Assembly (NCBI GenBank): GCA_018806915.1
Contig: JAGKQI010000023.1
Location: forward strand, 62,001 to 126,000
Source: Phytophthora colocasiae
Taxonomy: Eukaryota > Oomycota > Peronosporomycetes > Peronosporales > Peronosporaceae
Direction: 5' to 3'
Length of the DNA stretch: 64,000 nucleotides
The position numbers were made by a program, and so were the translations under genes. The notes beneath the pieces are model-generated. The model saw only the letters and a list, made by a program, of their open reading frames with translations, was not told the DNA's origin and did no database searches. Below are positions 30,401 through 39,406 of the stretch, one piece after another (the first letter of the stretch is position 1; every line of letters begins with the position of its first letter).

Positions 30401-33056
30401 TCACCGGTAAGTCTTCGATAAACTTGTTGTAATAATTCAGACTTCCCATGAAACTCTGTACTCCCTTGAGTGTCGACGGAAACGGCAATTCTTCCACTCC
30501 CTTGACGATCTTCGGTGTAGCTCTCAGTCCTTCAGCACTGATCTCATGCGACAGATAAGGAATCGTCAGCTTCCCGAACTCGCTCTTGGGCAGGCTCACA
30601 GAAATGTTCCAGTATCTGAGTCTGAAGAGCAAGGCGTTCAAGTCTTCACAAAGTTGATCCCAGGTGGGCGCCCCATGAGCAATGTCGTCAATGTAGGAAC
30701 TTCGACCGAGTACCGGTCCCATGAAGGACGGGACTGGGATGTTCCTCTGAAAGACAGTCATTTGGTCGGTGAGCACCGGAACCTCTGGCATGTGTTCATC
30801 AGAGTTCTGAAGTTGTTCACCAGACATCAGACCATGTACGTCAGAGTTCTGGGGTTCTAACTTCAGGAATTCCAGCACATCGGAGTCAACCTCAGCTTCT
30901 TCTTCAGGTGACAGTCGCACGAACCCCCACAGGCAGTTATCCAACATCGCCTGGTATACCAGGGGCGCGTTCTTCAGACCGAAGGGCATTCTTACCCACT
31001 GGAAATGTCCAAATGGGCAGATGAACGCTGAGATCAGCCTCGCACGCTCCGTCATTCGAATAGCCCAAAAACCACTCGCCATATCCAGACTCATAAACCA
31101 CAGTGCTGCCTCAAAACCAATCAACAGATCGTCTATCAGGGGCAACGGATAACGCGATAACTGGATAAAACCATTCACCACTCGATAATCAATACACATG
31201 CGTATGTCCACACCATTCTTCTTGAGGACAATCACTATTGGTGATGCCCAAGGCGAAGTCGAGTACTCGATGAGTCCGGTCTCCAGGAGCTTCTTCAGAA
31301 GTTCGTACACCTTGATCATCAGGTGAGGGGCAACGGACCTCGGACGTTGGGCAACAGGTTTAGCGTCTCCCACGTCCAAGTCACAGACCACGCCCCTTGC
31401 CGGGGCAGGTGCGGCGTTGCCGTCTCCCAGAAAGATTTTCCGATGATACTTCAGAATGTCCCTGAGTTTCTTCTCCATCTCCGGCGTTGTTTTCCCGGGT
31501 ACTCCGACGTCAGCCTTGTCGATATCGCATTCGGGAGTCAGATCTTCCAATTCAGGCAGCATAACCAGTTGGTCACGTAATTGAGAGAGTAGGTCCGTTC
31601 CTTCCCGTATGTAGACACCGGGTTCCAGATCCAATTCCTCATTCGTGACTTGCATGCACCGCTCGTACTCGGCTCGGAGCTTTTCCACAGGGGTGCCTGG
31701 CATACACTGGATTGGGATGTCCCATGAACAGTCTGTCAGATCCTCATTTCCCATGAACAGTTCACCAGAAACACTCAGGGTGACTTCATCCTCGACCATG
31801 TTACTCGGAATTCCAGACGTGATTCCGGAGTCTTTCGGAGTCTTTTGCTCTGATGACAATCCCAGATCTCTGGTATCCACAGCGGTATCTCGGGCCTCCT
31901 CTTTTCCGGCATCCACCCAGTCATCTGTCTGCGTAGCCGCATCCAAAGCGAAACGAACTCGTTTTGTTCGTGGGACCGAAGTAGGCCTCACAAACTGTAC
32001 TCGAGCATTGTCCAGCCTTGGGCGCTGTAAAATCTTAGTGGGCCACGGGTATACCGGATGATCCACACACGGAGGCTGAGGTATCAAATCCTCCAAGTCA
32101 GCTTCGGCCTTCAGACGTCTCTTCGTTTCTGGTGACGGAGTGTTCTCCAGAATCAAAACTTCCCAGTCACGATAGGCTGCAGAGCCTGGCCGTACAAAGC
32201 GACCATGTCGTGGGAAAAATCCATACTCCACAATCCTTGCGACGTCAGAAAATTCATTCACCCAAGTATTCTTGTCAGAAATGTTCACCACGCGCACCGC
32301 CACAGGCCATGACCGGGCTGCATAAATCAGCTGAGTCACCCAACGGTCTCCACGTCCCGCCCACACGACTTCTCGTTGTGGGTTCGTCGGACCATAATCA
32401 ATGCGAACAACAAATTCTTCACCAGGTCTCAGAAGTACAGCTTCACTTGGTCTGATGGACCTGTTCCTGCCGATATGATCACCGGGCTCCCAGCTGCACA
32501 TCATCACCACGACTTCGTCTGGCATAGATACCAGTCCCTCACGGACGCTGATCCTCAGACCAGCAGCGAACATGAATCCCATTCCCAATAGCACGTTTAT
32601 ACCTTCGCCGATATTCGCAACCCAGACATCAACAATGTAAACCACTCTCGGTCCGAGAGTCAGCTTGATCTCAGCACTGGCACCAATGTACGTCGGAACT
32701 CCTCCCATCCCAGACACTCTTGTTTGTTTGTGTGACTTGAGCCTGAGTCCGAGCTTACGCGCAAAGTCGTAACTCAGGATATTGATAGTCGCACCGGTGT
32801 CCAGGAGAATCTTGATCCGATGATCATTGACAGCGCCATGCACCATAACCACATCGCGCTTTGCAGGATCAGGGTAGTGATCCTCCCACCAGCCATAACA
32901 TTCCCCGTCTTTCAGACGAAACTGGATTGTGTCGTCCGGAGGCGGTTCATTGTCTCTCGGAAAGTCCGGTGAACAGTCTCTCGGAAAGTCCGATGAGCTG
33001 TCTCTCAGACGCGGAATTTCTGAAGACATGGCTGATTCTTGAGCTAAAGCGGTCAT
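27444..33056 (-). CDS. pol: Element A pol polyprotein (protease, RT, two RNase H regions, integrase, chromodomain)
   Basis: Open throughout, about 1870 codons. Residue numbers below count from the open frame at 33107. Protease active site LLDTGATINIL (about 102). RT has FGLKNAP (about 709) and SYIDDIAHG (about 805), an unusually long gap filled by a variable linker. A first RNase H region (about 955-1040) lacks the catalytic Asp residues (PHAN where TDAS is usual, YTRHS where TDH is usual). A second RNase H (about 1108-1240) keeps LSFDGAAK, NDSEYCGL, VVGDSRIAIQQ and FNQAADYL. The integrase has a zinc-binding H-H-C-C region (about 1425-1475), then MDFVTHMP, RHDQDPRF and NGQQER for D-D-E. A GPF module precedes a C-terminal chromodomain (YLVKWKGYDETEWLPL). 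The first in-frame ATG is at 33056. In B1 the homologous frame starts at an ATG overlapping the gag stop; here that ATG is lost. Integrase and chromodomain would act in the nucleus, the rest in the particle. Confidence 0.93.
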   Translation of the reverse strand: MTALAQESAMSSEIPRLRDSSSDFPRDCSPDFPRDNEPPPDDTIQFRLKDGECYGWWEDHYPDPAKRDVVMVHGAVNDHRIKILLDTGATINILSYDFARKLGLRLKSHKQTRVSGMGGVPTYIGASAEIKLTLGPRVVYIVDVWVANIGEGINVLLGMGFMFAAGLRISVREGLVSMPDEVVVMMCSWEPGDHIGRNRSIRPSEAVLLRPGEEFVVRIDYGPTNPQREVVWAGRGDRWVTQLIYAARSWPVAVRVVNISDKNTWVNEFSDVARIVEYGFFPRHGRFVRPGSAAYRDWEVLILENTPSPETKRRLKAEADLEDLIPQPPCVDHPVYPWPTKILQRPRLDNARVQFVRPTSVPRTKRVRFALDAATQTDDWVDAGKEEARDTAVDTRDLGLSSEQKTPKDSGITSGIPSNMVEDEVTLSVSGELFMGNEDLTDCSWDIPIQCMPGTPVEKLRAEYERCMQVTNEELDLEPGVYIREGTDLLSQLRDQLVMLPELEDLTPECDIDKADVGVPGKTTPEMEKKLRDILKYHRKIFLGDGNAAPAPARGVVCDLDVGDAKPVAQRPRSVAPHLMIKVYELLKKLLETGLIEYSTSPWASPIVIVLKKNGVDIRMCIDYRVVNGFIQLSRYPLPLIDDLLIGFEAALWFMSLDMASGFWAIRMTERARLISAFICPFGHFQWVRMPFGLKNAPLVYQAMLDNCLWGFVRLSPEEEAEVDSDVLEFLKLEPQNSDVHGLMSGEQLQNSDEHMPEVPVLTDQMTVFQRNIPVPSFMGPVLGRSSYIDDIAHGAPTWDQLCEDLNALLFRLRYWNISVSLPKSEFGKLTIPYLSHEISAEGLRATPKIVKGVEELPFPSTLKGVQSFMGSLNYYNKFIEDLPVIAAVLYELSDEQIRAGRDLARAKEAFEILKRKIVSTPLLRHPDRTRPFVIIPHANPWAASAVLGQEYDGVIHPVRFTGRVLNEAELRYHIAEKEVIAILRVLENFRALVNTSPVITVYTRHSVLKWLLSSSSADGRNVKWGLKLSHWNLEIRRIQRDEDGLPAILGAGITPREHLDEVSENLIPVKGRVKPPAPISVEMLEADYRGCVLSFDGAAKTSTRLGSCGCVLWELPGWNILEAQGFALKDVTVNDSEYCGLINGLKLALERGIRDLVVVGDSRIAIQQAQGLINCNQPNLQRKLAEFESLKIKFQSLKLVHVKREFNQAADYLTSKTLVLGESWQVQDPDELTHLKLVSKIPEKLMKPPEGVSSEAPDDVHQTSGEHDCTPEMDDPGPESAPLPHAAKVLVAITRARNQEEANVPDDAEAREPMGPLEFQEERWRRIKVHQTQDVHLAELIKFLKGDVGDLPRPRVRKLARIADDFILDSRDVLYRLSRATRERPRDMVDELRLVVPRDLHADMLHYAHGDYQGAHQGIKRTFEKLSSEFYWIGMYADVERFVKECMDCASGKGRPPNPGPSPGNIEPSRPFEVVSMDFVTHMPKSARGNTFLLLFQDMFSGYVMCKPMSITTAQDVAEAYEERVFRNFGASSLIRHDQDPRFMSEVFRCFRDLLGSRQRATLAYRPQANGQQERSVQTVVRAIKAYIAEADQSDWDDHAERLMFALNTSFDATRLETPFFLVHGWDAHGTVSAMLGPKPSGVQERTAYEWRRKMQRDYSYAQACAEELQRKAKRERSEEQTRKWKELSERLKSGFAVGDAVWLYIPKVQTGLSRKLAHMWHGPFRIEEMLDDFRVKLKVEDTGYRVNPWVHVSRLKPRALFPRRPTVELDVREDDDFDAALLPEDSWEPDTENDEYEVEKILDTRWSKRTRTSKRLREYLVKWKGYDETEWLPLSKLNCGALLYEFNQSARARARFQAMQAGDDHPRV

Positions 33057-33172
33057 GCAATGTTGATTTTTAGGTTGGGTTGTTTTCAGCTCCGGTCCTA
33101 CGTACACTAGAACACATAACTCTGGGGGTATGCCTTGCCCGGCGCGTTTCGGATCCCCATCCGACGGGCTTG

Positions 33173-36100
33173 CTAGTTTAACTGTTTCCCAGAGTCAGCC
33201 TCGTCACCCAGGAGTCTCTCCAGTAGGTGATCCGGCAGGTCCTTCAGTGTACCTTGACGGGCTAGTTTCTTGAGGGATTCCAGAGTCTTGATGTCCTCGC
33301 ATGGTCTCCCGGAGTGCACCTTTCCGCAAACCTCACACGGCGGTACTCGGCACATCCTGCTCGGGTGACCTTTCTCCTGACATCGATCACAGACAATGTC
33401 TCTCCAGCAGTTCTCTTCGGAATGACCCGAGCGGCGACACTTCTCGCAGAACTTGTTCCAGTAGTCAGGGTTATCGCGACGGGTCTGCTGGAAGTCTTGA
33501 CCTGATGATCCTCGGGGAGACTGGGGCGGCGGTCGCCATCCCATGTTGTCCATGACCCGATAAACTTCGTTTGTCAGAGTCTGAGTCCAATCAGCACCGC
33601 CAGGCGCCTGAGAGGCAGATTGTACACCAGACGAAGACTGTACACCAGACATCTCGCGATCGTGTTCTGACGACGAAGCTCTGGTATCCTTCTCTTGAGT
33701 TCTGGTATCCGCATCGACATCGTCAGAGGCATCCGGGTCTGCTTCTCGGGCGACGTAAGTCTTCCCCATACGCTTCGGCTTAAACTGTCCGCGTGGGAGA
33801 TTGTCCGCTCGGAAATCCCGATGTCTGGTGGTCGTAGTTTCTTGATCAGCAGTTCGCCAGACATCTTCGTCCTGTTGCAGAGCATATTCCAAGTCCGAGA
33901 TACTCCTGAACTTCCGGCCTTGTAACGCGATCTTCAGACGCTCGTCCTTCAGCTTGGTGATGTACCTCAGAACGTGTTTCTCCAGACGTCTGGAGGATTT
34001 TCTGAAGTCTACCTCGGCTTTTCCGGCGGCCGAGTTCAGGCGATAGAAGAAGTCCAACGGAGTCTCGGAACTCTTCATTTCCATCGTGAAATATCTCTCG
34101 GAGTATGATGACCGGGCCTTGCAATAGCGCCTGCGAAACTCCGATGACAATTCCTTCCAGTCACGGGAAACGCTCTTCGGAAGCTGGTTGAACCAATCTC
34201 TGGCAGACACCGGAAGCTTCAACTTGAGCTCTTGAATACGGGTCTTGTTCGTCCACGCTCTTTGAGATGCCATGTTCACGAAGCGCTCTCACCAGTGAAC
34301 ACGCTCCCGTAATGTCGCTCGGGGATCAAATTCTCCGATGATACTTGAGTTTATGAAGGGCCTCATAGTCAACAAGGTCGCTCCAGCTTGTCCCTGGGAC
34401 GTAGAAGTCAGGTTTACAACCTCCGGAGGATCCAGGTCATCAGAAGACGAATCACTTGAGTCCGAGCTTGAGTCACTTGAGCTTCCACCCGGGTCTGGGT
34501 CATTCCTGCGTCTTCCAAGCCTTCGAGGAGCGTCCCGGCCATCTTCAGAGCGTCGTTCGCTTGGTTTCCGGTGTCCTTCGCGCCTGGGAGTCGCTGGGCG
34601 TCTTCCTTCGGTCTTGACCTCGGTCAGGGGAGCCGCTTGAGCCGTCTGGGTCGTCGTAGCGGCCGCGGTGGCCGCGCCATGCCTTCCAGCCTTCGCGCGC
34701 TTGGTGTCGGTCGTTCTCCGTAGGGGAAGAGGCGTATGGAAGGCCTCCGTCGTTTTAATGGGTGTAACCCTACCCCTGCTGGCGACTCCTTCTGATCCCC
34801 TAACCCCCGGTGTGCAATCTCCCGTATCCCGACTGTTCACCAGAAGTCCGGTTGCCGGTTTAGGGTCATGTTCACCGGAGATCCGACTTGAAGTTGCTAC
34901 TTCAGGGTGGGCGACCCCTTGAACTTGGGACAATGTTGCACGAAGGTTCCTCAATTCTGCGGCCTGGAAACGCTGCATGTTCTGGGAACTTTCTCGCTCC
35001 CTGTCGCGCTCCGACTCCACGTCGTGCACCCGCTGTCGTAAGGTCTCCATTTGCGAAATCCAGTCACGTTTCAGCTCGTCTGCCCAACGCGCACGTTCGG
35101 CTTCGGCCTCGGCTTCCCGTTGTTTCCAGCGATCTGCAAACTCGGTCTCCAGACGCTGTACGTCGGAAAACTGTTCACCAGAAACTTGTTCGTCGGACAC
35201 CTGTCTCTCAGACGACTTCGAATGGTACTTGAGCTTGGACTCTGACGCTTGACTCCGACGTTCTCCCAAGTCATCCGCGCGTCTCTGGGCTTCCAGTCTG
35301 GCGCTCTCAGACTCAAGTAGTCGGTCGGTAAGTGTCTGGATCTGCTGGCGCGTATCAAGTTCCCGTTGTTCACGTCGACGTTCACGCTCCATGGATTCCA
35401 GACGTTCTCTGGCCAGAAATTCCTTCTGCTCCTGTTCCATCCGACGCTGCCATTCCTGTTGCTGCCGCATAGCGTTCAGTTCGATCTGCGCTGGGCCTGA
35501 TCTCTGGGAACTTCGTGTGTGGCTTGACGCAACGGAACTCAGGCGTCTGGAAGACACTTTCTGGTGATCCTCGCTCTTCAGACTCTGGTGCCTGCTCTGG
35601 TGGCTTCTCCCACGACTCGAGACGGACGATGATGGGGCTTCCGGCGTCCGGTGAACAGAATCTCGTACAGAATTTCTGGTAGACAACTGTCTCTCGGACT
35701 TCACTTCTGGAAACTCCAGCTTCTCTTCCAACATCTCGAAGTCTTCAGGCTCCGACTTCACCGGCATCAGTGTTCGTGTCACGTGGATTCCCATAGACTC
35801 TCCGGCGAGCATTCCTCCGGCTTCAGCACCTTGGGCGATCATCGCCAGACCTCCGACGGACAACGGCATATGTGCAGACGCCCCTCGACTCATGGACATC
35901 AGCGACGAGTCTGTGGAACTTCCACGAGAGGTCTGGAGTCCCGACGAGTGGTCATCCGACGTACGCGAGGTCCCGATGACACTTGGCACAGGTGCATCAG
36001 TCGTCAGAGAGCTACCTCGATCTTCAGACATTGGTACACCAGACTCCAAGCGAGTGCTATCAGAGTGACTCTCGTATACCGGCAGCGAACTTAGCGACGG

Positions 36101-37396
36101 CGTCGACAGTGCAGATGGTGTCGACGAGACTTGCGGGCGTGGCGGACCATGTTGTAGGCGCTTGGACTGCGGCGGTTCTCCACTGCTGGACCCGTCAGAA
36201 CTATGTGTGACTCTGAGTCCGGTCACCCGGAGTCTCATGATCAGCTGTCGTCCTTGTAGGTCAGCACTCTCATCGCGTAATATACCATCAGCTGCGCCTT
36301 GACGTGCTTCGTTACCTGCTTTTATGTCGTCTGGGAGTCGATTAACCTGTGACCTGGCGGCCACAGTGGCCCACTCAACCAGTTCTTCAGCAAGTCGGCT
36401 CTGAAGCTCCGTCGCCACACTGCGCACTTGAGGTTCGAAGATAGCAGACGCTTGGGTCTGAGACCACCTCGGTAGCAGGTTCTGGAACGCAAATCCTGCT
36501 TCATACAGCATCGTCTGAAGGACAGCGACGCATTCAGGTGCCGTCAGAGTATTCATCGAGATCTCGACGTATGACAAGTCTTGGATTCGGCCAAAACTAT
36601 GGCGCCTCAAGCAGAACTCCGATATCCACATGTCTTCCGGAAATACTGAAGAACACCGCCACTTGATGTAGTCGCCCGTCGCTGCCGCAGCCTTCTGAAA
36701 GACATTTGCGTCAGGCTTCGCTGTTCGCCAGGCGTATTCGACGTTCGGCGGAACAATTCTTCCAGCGTCCATGTCCCTCCAGCGGCGGAACTCACGGCGT
36801 ACGTACTTCAGGGCACGTTCTCCATCCAGCGAATCGGCCCTCCCAGACCCATCAGACGGTGTCTTCAGAGAATCTTCGGACTTCATCGGCATGTCGTCAG
36901 ACATCGGAGTGTCCTCGGACTTTGGAGTCTTCGAGACACGTTCATCAACCAGTCCGGGTTCCATCTTCACTTCCCCCACGGACTTCCCAGAGGCCGTCGA
37001 CTCAGAACACAAGTCAATGACCTCCGGGGACTCAACCACGTCGGCGCCTCCCTCAGACGCCTCATCACCACCCTCACGGGCAGTGGCCACCTCGTCACCA
37101 GAAGCTTCAGCTTCGGACGGACCCTCCTCAGAACCTTGTTCGCCAGACACATCGGGTGTCTCTTGGGCTTCAGGCTCCGCAGCAGGCTGGTCTTCGACCG
37201 GTTCCGTGACGTTCACCTCCTCGACTGCTTCCTTTTCACGTGCAGCCTTCCTCTTCTCGCGTGCCGCCTTCTGAACAGCATCCAAGTCGGGTTGTTCGTC
37301 AGGCGGAAGACCTTGAAGACGCTTCGACTGACGTGTCGCCATACTGCGACCACCGCGTCCCCGACGTCCTCCTCTCGTAGTTCCATGTGAAGCCAT
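33173..37396 (-). pseudogene. gag: Element A gag (about 1408 codons) with a single nonsense codon
   Basis: Starts MASHGTTRGGRRGRGGRS. Order: basic N-terminus, acidic region with SPEVIDLCSE (about 126), globular segment (KWRCSSVFPEDMWISEF, about 245), low-complexity region rich in VKSEP/VKTE-type motifs, coiled coil (about 640-830) and a second acidic-serine tract. Then comes the retrotransposon gag core (ARDWFNQLPKSVSRDW, about 1070) and three zinc knuckles near 33445-33290 (CEKCRRSGHSEENC, CDRCQEKGHPSRMC, CEVCGKVHSGRPC). At 34289-34291 the frame has TGA where B1 and B2 have TGG (HW stop versus HWW), so the copy is split into 1035 and 368 codons in the same frame. Gag forms the particle and binds RNA. 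At about 1400 codons it is far longer than the usual 300-500 of gypsy elements. The start is supported by the matching B1 start. Confidence 0.9.
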
Positions 37397-37469
37397 CTTG
37401 AATATAGACGCTTGACAGAAACCCTCTTCTCAAACCCTCTTAGATCCGGTGATATCACGATACCAAGAT
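37397..37469 (-). other. Element A leader between primer site and gag
   Basis: Short untranslated leader with no ORF; similar in position to 42302-42374 of B1. Confidence 0.6.
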
Positions 37470-37485
37470 CCGGGCACGCGCACCA
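37470..37485 (-). other. Primer binding site of element A
   Basis: In element sense TGGTGCGCGTGCCCGG begins two bases after the 5' LTR, as expected for pairing with a tRNA 3' end. B1 has TGGTGCGTGTGCCCGG. The two differ at one base. The tRNA isotype was not identified. Confidence 0.75.
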
Positions 37486-37487
37486 GT

Positions 37488-39406
37488 TGTCGCGAAGTCG
37501 GTGCAACTTTTACCGCGGTGCAGGGGCGTACAGTGAACCTGGAAGTGTGACTACCGGTAGTGATACCAGAGTCGCACAGCAAGGTGGGCGTGTGTTACCT
37601 TGTGCTGTCCTCGTAGGTTCGTTGTCTTGGTAATGAGACCCTCGCCGGGGTCGTGAGAGTGTTGATGAGAGTGAGGGTTCCTTGCGTAGACCGTCGGATG
37701 TCCTTCTGGTCCTCACAGGAGCGCTTGAGAGTCGAACGTTTTCCGGTGAACACTTGTGTACGCCGGAGATTTCTGGAGTCAAAAGAGAAATTAATACAAT
37801 GGGAAGTCCAGTAATTAGACTTCCGAGATAACCGCAATATAGAGTTCCGATATACAAATATGTAGCTGCTCTTATTCTTTCCTGGCCCTTGAGCAGTGGG
37901 CTAGTTCTCCAGGTCAACTAGGGAAATGTTCACCAGACACCTGGTCTGTCTGGTATTCCCGTAACTTTCGCGCACCACCCTCTAATATATAGAGGGAAAA
38001 TAAACCAATACACTATCAGTTATATAACAGTCTACCGAGCGTCTTGAGAGCGACTGTCTAGCTCCCAAAACCTGTCCAAACGTACAATATGAAATGGACT
38101 ACCGTTAGAGACAAGACAAACGACCCAACTAGTAAATGGAATAGGTGGGTCCTCTCAGGTCTCTACGTTACGCTGATCTCCACCTAAAGGGGCTTGATAG
38201 GTGAGAGATCACACGACTCAAAGCTTTGTCGTGGCCTTACACTTCCGAAGAACCGACGAATCGACCTTGGGGTTGTAACGCAAATTTAACTCGGGGGTAC
38301 CGATCAAATTGAACTCTGGTTATCTATCTCGTATCTCTCTGTCTTCTGTCTTCCATATTCTCATATACACTTGGTCTCAGTATAACTCAGGAACTTTCAC
38401 TTGGGCTCACTATGGTAGTCGATGCTGCAGATCTTGTCGAGTCGACACTTAATGATGTCATTACAGGGATGAGCAGGTTGCGTTTCACTTGATTGCGTGA
38501 GGTCGTGTTGGGTACACTTGGTTTCAGTATGGGGTGGACTTCAGAGTGTCAGAGTCTGGTATCCTGTTCATCAGGGTCTGGAATCATGTGCGTCGGAGAC
38601 ATGTTCATCGGAACCATGTACTCCGGAATCATGTACATCAGAGTCATAAATACCAGAGTCGTGACACTTGGGTCTGATCATCGGAGTCTTGTACGTCAGA
38701 GTCTGTTCATCGGAAACTGGTAAATGTCTGGAATATTGCTTGTATAAGCCGGACACATCAGACTTGTTCACCAGAATCATGTTCGTCAGACTCATGTACG
38801 CCAGACTCATGTACGTCGGACTTCATGTACGTCGGACTCATGTATGTCGGACTTCATGTACGTCGGACTCATGTACGTCAGACTTCATGGTGTGATATCA
38901 GAGTTTCCATGCGTGATACCAGAAATCCATGAGTGTTTTTAGGGTGCGGAGCACGTATGCTACAACGCACGAAGTCCAGTTGGGATATGCGCGGGGTGCG
39001 CTACGTCCGGTGCGCGATACTTGGTATCTTGTGGGTATAACTATATTCCTTGAACCATCATCGTCACACAGGACGGCAACGGGATGAGGTCCCTCAGAGA
39101 TACATTCTTCTGAGAGACTTTCTGCCAACCTTTAGGCACTCATCGTCGGGGAAAGTCCGGTGATCAGACTGAGTGTTATTGTCTCTCGGAGTTTGTGCAC
39201 TTTTCCGAGGAACACTTCTGATCTCTTGGGCCCCTTTGCAGTACAGGTGAAGGTTAATATATATATTTCTTCCACAGATCCATCATTGTCGCACGGGACA
39301 TAACCTCGTCCCACATCTCCCTTTCTCCCACAACCCAGTATGTGTCCAATCACATCACAGCGTAACGTCCATATCCACTCAAAAAATCGTAATTAGCAAC
39401 GTGTCA
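37488..39406 (-). repeat. 5' LTR of element A
   Basis: 1919 bp, nearly identical to 21844-23733. A TATA-like TTATATAAC near 38018-38027 (minus strand) and a short hairpin CCCTCTA-ATATA-TAGAGGG near 37979-37997 lie where a gypsy promoter and transcript start are expected. Confidence 0.93.
38017..38028 (-). promoter_or_regulatory. TATA-like box in the element A 5' LTR
   Basis: The minus strand reads TGTTATATAACTG, and the matching position in B1 (41689-41700) reads TGTTATATATAG. Conservation between subfamilies that differ elsewhere in the LTR supports a promoter role; no expression data. Confidence 0.4.

Larger units (their letters stand above)
21844..39406 (-). mobile_element. Element A: complete 17.6-kb Ty3/gypsy retrotransposon with antisense ORF
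   Basis: Minus-strand element bounded by LTRs at 37488-39406 (5') and 21844-23733 (3'), with CTCA on both sides (21840-21843 and 39407-39410). Along the minus strand it has PBS, gag, pol, a convergent opposite-strand ORF and a polypurine tract. The LTRs differ by roughly a dozen substitutions, a minisatellite length change and a single-base indel, so the insertion is young. Pol is fully open, but gag has one nonsense codon. The element lies inside element D. Confidence 0.93.

Noticed and set aside
34280..34300. Programmed stop readthrough in gag of element A
   Set aside because: B1 and B2 have TGG at the same codon, so a private nonsense mutation is simpler.
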